DNA of 64,000 nucleotides from Delphinus delphis (Eukaryota > Chordata > Mammalia > Artiodactyla > Delphinidae), in NCBI RefSeq assembly GCF_949987515.2, contig NC_082688.1, positions 81,224,731 to 81,288,730 of the forward strand, in the 5' to 3' direction. A model generated the notes under the pieces. It had not been told where the DNA came from. It ran no database searches and saw only the letters and a program-made list of their open reading frames with translations. Numbering within the stretch: position 1 is the stretch's first letter; the number at the start of each line of letters is the position of its first letter. The position numbers and the translations under genes were made by a program. This document shows positions 23,001 to 35,000 of this stretch, in pieces.

Positions 23001-26000
23001 TCTGTAGGAATTTAAGTTCCTTAGCCAGAAATTCTGGGCCCTTACATTATAGCCTTAAACTAGCTTTTAAACTTTTTAATCTTTTTTTAAACATTTGCCT
23101 TTCCATTCCAAATATCTTTTTCTGTCCACCAGGCTGACCACTGTTCCCCAAACCAGTCTTATCCTTCCCCATGTCCTTGCCCCTGCTTTGGGTTCTGCCT
23201 CACCTGGAACATCTCTGAGACTCTTCTCCCATCTGTAAAATGGGGATAAGGAAAGTCCCTATCTCATAGGAAACCATGAATGTGTTAATGCTAGTAAAGT
23301 ACTAAAGACAGTGCCGGGCAATTGTCAGTGTGACCTGTGTTGCTTGCTGACAAACTCATCTCAAGTATCTCTTCTTTAATAAAGTCTCCACCTTTCTGAA
23401 CTAAAGGAACACTCTGTCTACCATCTCATGGCAATGAACCCAACCTGTGACACTGCAGTGGTATTGTTTCTGACATGGCTGAGTTCTTACGCTGTTTAAC
23501 TCCATAACGCTTTTAACTTTTAATTTTTCCCAACTAAATTTGAAGTTCTCAAAGAGCAGAGGCCACGTCTTTTCTTTTTTTATATATTCCACACTCATAA
23601 CTCCTTATCTAGATCAGGGACCTGTATATAGTAAGTCCTTAATAAATGTTTCACTGCTTTCCATTACAGGACCTTAATTCTGATTAAAGTCTGCAAACCA
23701 ACAAACAAAACACAAGGTGTTTTTCTCAAGTATACATGTACTAGGGGATATACACATATACTAAGGCATATAGATGAATTTTATATTTAAATACCCTTAT
23801 ATAAATATACATGTGTATCTTCCTTATATATAATTACATGCCTCTGTGGGTACATGTGTGTTAGGTCATATGTTATTAACACCATATTGCAAAACTAAAG
23901 CACAGCAAAATAAAATGACTTGCCTAAGATGTCTCATTTTCCATTTTTTTATGTTGTAGGGCCAGGATTCCTACCTTCAAAGCACTTCAATTAGCGCTGC
24001 CTCTCGACACTTTAGGTATATTCTTCTGCTGCCAGTTAATTCAAACATTACTAAGCCCTGCACTTTCCTGAGCAGCCAATAATTTAAAAAATTGAAAACA
24101 CAAAAATCACTAGGAAATCTGACACCTAAAGTAAAATCTTTAGAAAGCAAAGAACACATTAGTAAAGTTAATAAAGAACCCTTTATTACTACATAGCTGA
24201 GCTTCAATGACATGGATGGTTACCTAAATAAACATTCCACTCAAACTGGAAAGTAAAATGTGAAGTTTCATACCTTTCAGAATTCAGACTCTGATCAGCA
24301 TAATCACTTTTCAAAGAATCTAATTCACTCTGAAGAAAGGCTATGTTTGTCTGTGCTTCTAAAAGATCTTTCTTAACTTTCTGATTTTCCTAGAGGAAAG
24401 GCACAGTGCAGGTCATTAGACTCAGAGTTTCTACCCGGGAGGAGTGAAGTCAAGTGTAGTATAACCTTCCCACACATCACTCTCACCCCTCCACAAGTCT
24501 TCAAGTCTTGGTGTTCAAAGAACTAATTATCAATTCAAGGTAATTTGATATTTTCATAAAGTATTAAAGAAAGTATCAAAAATTAAATCCTCAAAGCTCT
24601 TTTTTTAAAATACTTGACATTTGGTGTGAAACTACAACAGTCAAGAGTTTATCATGACGTACTTTAACATGTTATTGGCAAATTAACGGAGACCAAACAT
24701 TTAAACATCTGTTTTACTTAATGAGAGCTGTGGAACTACTGATAGACATTCTGTGGAATTAACAGTACCTGTTACCAGGTAGACTGGCTACTTTTCACAA
24801 TAAATCCTATCACCTAAAATTTTAAATTTTGCACTTGAAAATAAGCCAGTGTGGTTAGGAGGTTTCTATATTTTTCTTAAAAACAAAAAAACAAACACAA
24901 AAACAAAAAAGAGAAGAAAAAAAATCATTGGAGGCTTCCAGTTCAATATGGTGGACTGGGCACATGAATTTGTCTTCTTTCCCTTTTGAGACCCCATTAA
25001 CATGAAATACCAAAGGAAATAAACCAATAAAAATTAAAAGAATGGAAGAGGGGCCCATCAGCAGTCAAGTGATTTAAACATATTGCTGGAAAAAGGAAAC
25101 CGGATGGCAATGTGCTGACAAGGGGAAGAGAGTAGGGGAAAAGGAGGTCCAGAAGATGTGTGTTGAAGGTTCTGCTGTAGAACAAAGAAGAGACACTGGT
25201 CAGGCAGAACCCCAGAGAGTGATAAAGGGGGTCTGGAAATAGAGATTAAAACTGTACATTAAGACATGCTGCCTCTCAAGCCTTTACCTGCTCTTACCCT
25301 AGGAAAGAAGAGCAGATAAGCCAGAGTTGATTCCAAAGGCAACAAGACGGGGCTTGTCTTTTTTAAAATAACTGAATGATTCCCAAAAGCAAAGCTAAGG
25401 CTTCTCTCTGAACATCCAGGCCCCATGCATCTGGTAATTGGGTTCCTATGTCTGACAGCCAGCTTCACACACAGAGCTCTGAGGAAGGCCATCTTTCAGG
25501 GGAGAGGCCTTGAGCTAAACAGATGTTTGCCTAGCTGTACAGGAATCCTACCACAGCTACCTAAAATGATCAGAAATTCCAAGATGACATCTGGGTAGCA
25601 AGTTTAAAAAGCAGCCAGTCCAATAAGAATTGAAATTTCCTGGACTCCAAAATTAATATTTTCAAGGAGAAAAAAACAAATTCCATGTACTGGAAAGAAT
25701 AAATAAGAAGTTGCAAGGTAGAGGTAATATCATGAAGATGGCAGGCTCTTTTTACAAGAAACCAAAAACGCCACCAGAGAATCCAAGAGAAGTAAGCAAC
25801 TCTACGAGAACATTGTGATCCAAGCACAAAGCCAACTAGGAGGTAGCAAAATCTGAAACTGGTAATGCATAAAGGGGATTTATCTGACCACAAAGCTGGG
25901 GGACCTTCTCTTTTGAGTGGCACAGGGATAATGACTGGAGAGAAAGAACTGCACTTTTAGCTCACTTCTTGGCTCTGCAGGGAGAATATTTAGAGTCACG

Positions 26001-29000
26001 ATAAAGGAAATGTTCATTATTGGTTTTCAACTTTTAGAGTCAACCTGAAAACAAAATAAAGAAAATGACGATAATATAACGATGTAGATGTTATCATTTA
26101 TGGCAACAGAAATACTAAAGATATGGTCAGCAGAAGATGGAAAAGGGACAGACAGGAAACTTGGAGGAAGGGCAGGGCAATAATACCTCATCTTACAAAG
26201 TCAGGAAAACAGATAAAAGTTGATGTTATAAGAATGCAGGAGTTAACTATTTAAAATTTAAAGGCCATGCCATTATTGCTTTGAATAAAAAAAAAGCATT
26301 TACAATAGGTATCACTGAGGGAAAAAGCCTGCATAAATATAATACCTTTAGTCAGAGGTATTTCAAAGACTTTCTCTAACTGTAGTATTAATTTCTCTTT
26401 AAGCTTTTATTCCTGGAATATTGAAATCATAGCATGATTTTATTTAGGAAATAGGAAATATATTACTGTAAGTGAAAAGTTAATTCTTACCATTGATAAG
26501 TCATATTCAATGGAAATATATTACTGTAAGGAAATATATTTTCCTTACAGTAATATATTACTAACAGGAAATATATTACTGTAAATGAAAAGTTAATTCT
26601 TACCATTGATAAGTCATAAATTTGTTTTTTTAATGCAGCTACATCTTCCTTTTGACTTATGTGTTTTGATTGTTCTTCTAGCTGAAAAAGCAAATAAAAG
26701 TTGGGCGTTTACAAACTCATTTTGAATTGATTTGGTTAAGTTTAGGAATATATGTGCATGTAGATATGGGAATTCTAGAAGTCTCCAATTTTCAACATTA
26801 TACAACCTTATAAATCATTAAACTACATATAATCCAGAAGGATTTGAAAATTTGCTTTAAATAATTTAAACATTTAAAAAAGGGGTTTTCTTATTTCATG
26901 AATTTTCTTTTTTTTGCCAAGGTACATTTTTTTTCTTTTTTTTTAAATCGAAATATAGTTGATTTACAGTGTGTTAGTTTCAGGTGTAAAGTACATATTA
27001 TACATATGTACTTATGTACAATTACACACATATATATACATTCTTTTCTTACATTCTCTTCCATTATAGGTTATTATAAGATACTGAGTATAGTTTCCTG
27101 TGCTATACAGTAGGTCCGTGTTGGTTATCTATTTTATATATAGTAGGTTATCTATTTTATATATAGTAGTCTATTTTATATATATAGTAGTGTGTATATT
27201 TTTCTTTGAAACAATTGAAAAGCCGTTTTGGGGAAACCATTCAACTATCAAGCAACTCAGTCCTCCCTTTTTCAGTTATGTTGCGTATGAGTCTGGACCT
27301 TTATATTCTCTTAAACTTTATCTGCATTTAACACTTGCTATTCTATATCATAATTACTTATGAGTGTTTTAACTCTCTTACTAGAGTCCAAGATTTTTAA
27401 GAGCAGAATTGGTGTCAAAAGTCAACTATGTTTTCTTCATGGTGATGTCAAAAAATGCTTATTTAATGATTTAAGTCAATAAAATTTAAGTATGGTATGA
27501 AGTTAGAGACACACACACAAAATTATATAAATACACAAATGAGCTTTACTTCCTGGTTGATTACTGAGCATTACCGGACTAAATTGGCTCAGAAGCATCC
27601 CTAACATGGACAACAAAAATGTCTTTCTTACACATAGCTTACATCCCTTGGGAAATGTGGGGATTTGTGGGTGTCCATTAATAGAATATGCATGCATTGA
27701 TCAAAATGAATGCGATATGTCATCAAAATCTAAGTACTTTGATGATAGACTTTCTTCATCTTGCCAGGTGGCATCAGTGGAAGGTTTTCAAGTGGCTGAA
27801 GCCGAAAGAGCCACTGATTTTAAGATCATGCCAATTTCAGAGAAAAAAAATTGTGGGGAAGAAAATGAGTTTCTCAGAACCACTGGCATAAGGTAATGTC
27901 TGGTGATTATATTAAATCTGTAGACCTCTGTATGTTCCTTTACAGCTTTTAACATGTTCTGCCATAAATTATCTCTTACTCTCTCGCAGAACAACCCTAT
28001 CAGGCAGGCAGGAAGTCTGGTATAAGTGAGAAAGCACCAACTGTGTAAAGACAGAAAGACAACCCATTGCTTATTAGCTGAGTGACTTTGTGCAAGTTAT
28101 TTAACCTGGAACTCAGTGTTCTCATCTGTAAAAGTGGGAAGTTTGCACTTTCCTCAGAGAAAGTTTAAGAATTTGATTTTTTTAAATTATGAAGAAGAGC
28201 TTAATAAGCTACAAAGTCAAGAAAATGTCAGTCACTGTGGTTAGACAGGATAGTTTATTATTAATCCCATCTTACAGATGAGAAGCTAACAATCAGAATG
28301 ATGAAGCCGGACTTTCCTGGTGGTGCAGTGGTTAAGAGTCTGCCTGCCAAGGCAGGGGATACGAGTTCGATCCCTGCTCCAGGAGGATCCCACATGCCGC
28401 GGAGCAACCAAACCCGTGAGCCACAACTACTGAGCCCACGTGCCACAACTACTGAAGCCTGTGCACCTAGAGCCCATGTTCTGCAACGAGAAGCCACCGC
28501 AGTGAGAAGCCTGTGCACCGCAATGAAGAGCCCCCGCTCGCCACAACTAGAGAAAGCCCCCCGCGTGCAGCAACGAAGACCCGATGCAGCCAAAAATAAA
28601 TAAATGAATAAATAACTAAATAAATTTATTTTTTTTAAAAAAAGAATGATGAAGCCAATTGTCCTGGGTGTTACAGAAGAAATTGGAACAGTCTTTTTTA
28701 AATTAAATTATTTTTTTTATTTTTGGCTGCGTTGGGTCTTTGTTGCTACGCATGGGCTTTCCCTCTAGTTGCGGCGAGCGGGGGCTACTCTTCGTTGCGG
28801 TGCATGGGCTTCTCATTGCGGTGGCTTCTCTTGCTGTGGAGCACAGGCTCTAGGTGCGTGGGCTTCAGTAGTTGCAGCACGTGGGCTCAGTAGTTGCGGC
28901 TCGCTGGCTCTAGAGTGCAGGCTCAGTAGTTGTGGTGCGTGGGTTTAGTTATTAGCTCTGCGGCATGTGGGATCTTCCCGGACAAGGGCTCAAACCCGTG

Positions 29001-32000
29001 TCCCCTGCCTTGTCAGGCGGACTCTTAACCACTGCACCACCAGGGGAGTCTGAAATTGGCACAGTCTTGATAAGGACTTGGGTCTCGTCACTCCTGACTC
29101 TTACTGTTCAGGGCCTATTTGGTCTTCATCATATACTATATGAAAAAACAACTCTGTGTCTCCTCTTGCAAACATTCTCTTAGTTTAAAGGTTTGGATGA
29201 CACAGAAATAATTGAGGACAGTGACTAGCAGAATCTGTAACTCTAGCATTAAGCAAAGGATTGGTCCATTCAAATTCTGTAATACAAGAATAATATTATG
29301 GTCTAATGACCTTTGGAAATCAGATATAAGGTTGACGTTGATAATACTTTTCCAAGAAGGATACTGGGGAGAATTCTTAATAATTCCAGAGGTTTAAATT
29401 GCAGTAACCCACAAATGCAGTTAATTATCACTTAATCTCATTCAGTATAAACACTGGAAGGAGCATTAAAGGTTATCTCTGGTTATGAAAAACCAGAGAA
29501 GCAAAGTGATGTGCCTAAATTCACAATGCCACTTTTGGGGACGATTATTTTTTAAGTACCCATTTTCATTTTAGCTAAGGTATTTCCATTAGTTATGGAG
29601 ACCATCCACATGCAGGAAGTGAATCCAGTATTATGCTGGAGCCAATGTGTACCAGCAGGCGAGAGCCTATTTATTTTAAGCATTTCTTCCCAAACTCTGC
29701 ATTCAGTGATGTCAACTTGGTAGCTTGAAATCGGTAATGGTGGGAATATTTATACCATGAGGATCGGCAAATGCTACAAATGCCTCCTCCCTTCCTCCCC
29801 TTTCCAGAGCCTGTTGTAAAACATCTACCAGCATACCACTGAGTGAAATGGACCCTAATCATTAGAAACCAAATAGAGCAGAGGCCCAAACCAATCACAC
29901 CTCTGCTTTCATGTCAACAGGTTCTCTCCCACTTCTTGCTGATCAGTGGTCCTCTAGATCTGGAACTTTCCACAGAGAAGAGAAGTATTCATTTCATTTA
30001 ATAAATATTCACTGAATACATATACCTTGCAGTAAGCTGAGTGTAGGGCTACATGACCAGGAAAGACAGTGTCCCTGCTGTCGTGAGCAGACAGTCCACT
30101 GGACACGTGGGACTTGAAGGCACTTGGTAAAGACCAAGGAAAGAAAACTGAGGTTTGATGGACAACTGTTCAAGGGACCAGAAATATTTATTAGATCTAT
30201 GCAGAAGATAGGCTGCCCTTAGAAATAGAAATTACAGGCCTTTAAAAAAAATTCTTGCCAAGGAGTCCAATTTGATTCTGAAATCTAATCTATCCACTGC
30301 TTCAATATGATTCTGTATGTTTTTAGTTGCTAAAAAAAATGTAGACACATTGAGATACTGAAAGTATCCCTCAAAGTCCAGCTGCCACAAACCTACCTTT
30401 TTGAGTTTCTTTATTGTCACCTGTAGATCTCCCACTTCTGTTTCATACTGACGCCTGAGGTCACTGAGGGCTTCTTCAGCTTTGCGTTTTTCCTGAAAGA
30501 AAAAAAAATGATTTTGTTGATTTAAATAGGTTCTTCAAAATCCTGTAGGTGAGAAACATTTTGTGTCAAACTAAGGCTGACCCCAAGTCTCCTACACAGA
30601 GACAGTGAGAAGGTAAAGCAGAAGTAACCAAACTTTAGATGCCCAGCACTTCTGGAATGGAAACGTACAAGACTGGAAGAACTGCAGAATCCCACAACCT
30701 ACATACACACGTAACCTGGGGTGACACCTCTAAGACCACTACTCAACTGTGATAGAGGGCTGCAGCACATCAATTAACTAGCTAATTAAATACTGCTGTG
30801 TTTAATTTTAAGCTATGGCACAATCAAGGGCCCCAGTGCTTGCCTGAATCCTATCATGTCATCAGGACTCAGGAAGGCCTGATGGGTTTACTGTTTTTCC
30901 AAGAGTTTACACCTTATCTAAATTCAAACCACATCACCTGCAAATTTCTATGCAAAGTGCTGCCCCATAGGCGGGTACTTCTCATGTGTGTCACCCCTGG
31001 TACAGAGAATGGCAAAAGGGCACTCCAGGAGGTCAGGGGCTGCAGCTCCCATGAGCCCAAATATCTTTCAGTTTCCTTTTTCTCTTAACACATTATGGAA
31101 TTTAATATCCTATGTTCTGTATTCAAATAAAGTTTTAAGTTTATAACCAGTGGAGTTGAGTGTAATAAGACCTAAATAAATGGAGAATATATCAGGTTTG
31201 TGGATTATTCATTATTAATAAGATGCCAAGTCTCCCCCAGTTGATCTACAGATGCAATGAAGTCCAGTCAAACCCCCAACAGGTTTTGGGTTTTTGTTGT
31301 TGTTGTTTTTCAAAATTGACAAGCTGACAAGGAAATTGAGGACCTAAAATAGCCAATACAACTTTGAAAAAGAACAAAGCTGAAGAACTAATACTAGACT
31401 CATTATGGAACTAATTCAAGACATTATAAAGCAATAATCATCAAGACAATGTAATACCAGCATAAAGATAGACAAATCAATCAATGGAACAGAATGGAGA
31501 GCCCAGAAATAAACCCAACACAAATACAGAAAACTGATTTTGGACAAAGTGCAAAGGCAATTCAGCAGAGAACAGATAGTATTTTCAACAAATGGGCTGG
31601 AACAATTAGATATGCATATGCAAAAAATATGAGCTTTGATCCATACCTTACAAAATAGATCCTAAATGTGAAATCTAAAACAATAAAACTTATAGAAAAA
31701 ACACAGGAGAAAATCTTCGCAACCTTGGGTTATGCGAAGATTTCTTAAATATCAAAAACACATCCGTCAAAGAAAAAACGTATCCATGCTGCCCACGTCC
31801 ACCACTACTTTAAATCTATGATGCATTGGACTTCATAAAAATAAAAAATTTCTACTCTTCAAAAGATACTGTTAGGAGAATGAAAAGATAAGTCAGGAAA
31901 TATTTATAAATCAGAATATATAAAGGACTCCCCAAACTCAATAATAAGAAAACAAACAACCTAGTTTTAAAAGTGAGCAAAAGATTTTAATAGACGCTTC

Positions 32001-35000
32001 ACCAAAGAAGACGTAAGACGGTTGCCTGACAAGGAGGGGCAAGGAAGGATGGCATGACACAGGGGCGTGGAAACCAACAGTATGTGAACCTACCTTTATC
32101 TTGATTGTGGTGACGGTTTCTCGGTATATACACATATCCAATCTTATCATAGTCTACACTTTGAGTAGGTACAGTTTATTGCATGCCCATTATACCTCAA
32201 TAAAACTGTTACAACATATTTTTAAAACCCTAACTGAAACAATGGGATAAACACTCTATGTGCAAGAGGAGTCAAGGTCAGGAAGAGGTGAACGTGGCTA
32301 GAGGACTAGGGGAGGGCACTGGGGAGAAGGGGAGACTTTCTCTGATCTTTGCAAAATTTAGGAAAGTGGAGAGGAGTTATCAAGGCAAAAAAAACCAGCT
32401 GGAGTGAAAGCAGAGCAATGAGCCAGGTCAGAGCTGCAGGGTGAAGAACTGTGTGTGGGGAGCCAAGGTAAGCCACGCTTAGTGGAGGTGAGTTAGGGAA
32501 AACCTTCAGTCAGCGTGGATGTGTTATTCCGGAGAGACTAGGAGACTGGGGCAGACTGGCAAATAGGTGTCATCCCAGGGCCAAAGCTGCTCCATTGGCA
32601 GCAGTGTGCTGAGGTTTCAGAGACCACATCTGTGCAGTGACTCACCAGCCACTTATGCCATCGCTGTGGAACAGAGAAAGATGCCATGTATTCACCACCC
32701 CTGTACCAGAGCCAAGGAAAATGAGGAAGATGGTATAATTAACAAAACATGAAGTGATAAGGGGTAGGGCCATGGTCAGGTATCCATCACCAACAACCAG
32801 TTTGGGAAGTGCTTAGCTGGAAGAGGCGGAGATTTGATGACCGAATAACGCATATGCTTGATAAGTGTGTGATGAATGAATGAATGCACAGATTAAATGG
32901 ATGGAGAGGGAAAAGGCAGAAAAAAATAGGATGTTACTGTTTCTAGACTAGAAGAAATAGAGCGCTAACAAAAGAATGGGATAATCATTGTAATAAAGCT
33001 GGACCATGGACTCTGAGCTATTCACTCTGTGAACATGACTTCCAAACAGTTATTAAATGTGTTATTAAGAGATAAGACAATCAAGAGACCCGAAGGCATA
33101 CATGTGGTAAAGCAATTTAAGGTGAAGAATCTGAAAGGACACAAGGTACGCAGAGCACCGGAAAAGAGCAGAACTGCAATGGCCACGGTGCCCCTACCAT
33201 ACCTCAGGCACTGCGCTAGGCACGCATACAGATCACCAGGCTCGACCCTCCTTAAAGCAGGTAGGTGGCATTATCCCATCTAAAGTTGGAACAACAAAGG
33301 CTCAGAGGTTATGTTATTTTTCCAGTGCCACTTAACTGAGACGGGGCAGAGCCAGGAGGCAAACTAAGGTCTATTGGATGCCAACACCCAGGCCCTTCTC
33401 ACTCAATTTTCTGCCTCTCAGAGTTAATGGGGAAAATGAATAGAAAAAAAGGGAATGTTCAACCTGAAGTTAGCTACTCAAAGAAATATGTCTATTTTCT
33501 GTTTTCAGTAAACATCAATCACCCAAATATATTTCATAAAGGAAAAAGATAATTATTTCTCCTATGGAAATCACTGAAGGTAGCACCCAACTTTCAACTA
33601 TGAGAGTTCCTATATTGATGAGTAAAAGTATATCCCATCGTAAAACAACACCAAAATTAGCAGAGAGCATTTTAACTTCATTGTAATCTAGATTTAAAGT
33701 AGCGGTGGATGTGGGCAGCAAGACAGTGGTATTAAGGGTGGAGCCACCATCCTTTATGAAGGCGGGCTCTGCCTTCTCCAGGCCTCAGCTCTCCTGTCCC
33801 CTCTTCACAGAGGCCCCTGACCTCCCAACCCGAAGCAGCCTGTCTATCACACATGCCATTTCTTTACTGTGCTTGTTGCCATCTGAAATTAGCCACTTTA
33901 TTTGATTACTTTCTCTCTCTCTCTCTCTCTCTCTCTCCCTCCCCACCTCCCTCTCCCACTCCCTCTCCCACTCCCTCTCCCTCTCTCCTTACTCTACCCC
34001 CCACCCCCGCCCCGATAAAACCACCAGCACTAACAATGCCCTTGTTGAGAGCACCTGTGGCAGTCTGGACTTGCTGCACCCAGAGGATGCCCGGTGCCCT
34101 GTCCATAAAAGGTGTTCTGAGGATTCGTCACATGAAGGGGCCATCCCACAAACTCACGTCTTTCCGTGTCTTGTGTTCTGCAGCCTGAATCCTCTGATCC
34201 ATTTCCTCTTCCAATTCACTCAACTGCATGGCTGCCTTGTCCTGGGCTCTGAAATTTAAGAGGATGCACACCTTTTCATTATACTCTTGGCCTTGTAACA
34301 TGAAGAGAAAACTCTGACCTCATCTATTTCAAGCTCTCTATTTTACAGATGAGGAGAAACATACCATTTAAAATAATATTCCCTGTTCCTTCCACATAAC
34401 AAAATGATGTTGGCAATTCGATCAGTTGGGTGTAAAGGGACATTGAAACTAGATATTAAATAAATGGAATAGATTAAATGGTATTAAACTAGAGTGTAGC
34501 AAAGAACAGATAAAGATACCAAATCGCTGGGAGGCTCTCAATAAATTCTTAAAACTTTTTTGCTGCGATGACTGAGCTACAATCCCAGACAAGAAAAGAA
34601 CTCCATGGCAAAGAGATGGTTAGATAAAATTTTGAAATTTTATCATATGAAAAACACAATGCTAAATGCTATAGTTAGAAGGGAAAAAAAAAGAAGAGAT
34701 CTCAAAAATTATTTCTGATTGGTTCCCTAAAGTTCTAGAATGTAGATATAGTTGCCCTTTAGAAAATTCCTGTTTCTTTTATTAATACAATCAATAAATC
34801 GTATTCCTCTGGAGGCAGAGAATACTGATCTGCCAAAAAGTTAGAAATGAGAAAATTTCGCTGAGAAGATACCCAGATAGCTTTATTTAGCAGTTGTCTA
34901 GCACGGAGACACCTGTCACTTTACAATGATTGAAGCTTCAGATTAAGCCCTAAAAAATTTATTTTTTGTTCTCTCTCAGCTCTGTGTCCAATTATCTAAA

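Larger units (their letters stand above)
22216..24273 (-). other. RASEF intron 6
   Basis: 2.1 kb. A C-rich, T/C-biased plus strand stretch spans about 22260-22900 (Pro/Ser-rich frames). MIR and L2 fragments lie at 23210-23660. About 23665-24273 holds nothing recognisable. Confidence 0.88.
26682..30396 (-). other. RASEF intron 4
   Basis: 3.7 kb. Contains an L1 3' UTR fragment at 26930, a MIR at 28020, two converging SINEs at 28309-29051 and unassigned sequence (27210-28020, 29070-30396). Confidence 0.88.
30493..34157 (-). other. RASEF intron 3
   Basis: 3.7 kb. Contains an old plus-strand L1 at about 31230-32225, a MIR at 33180-33410 and a pyrimidine-rich simple repeat near 33910. The remainder (30493-31230, 32225-33180, 33420-33905) shows no recognised element. 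Confidence 0.88.

Noticed and set aside
33910..34106. Arg/Glu- or Ser/Pro-rich frames
   Set aside because: Translations of the TC simple repeat and its flank.
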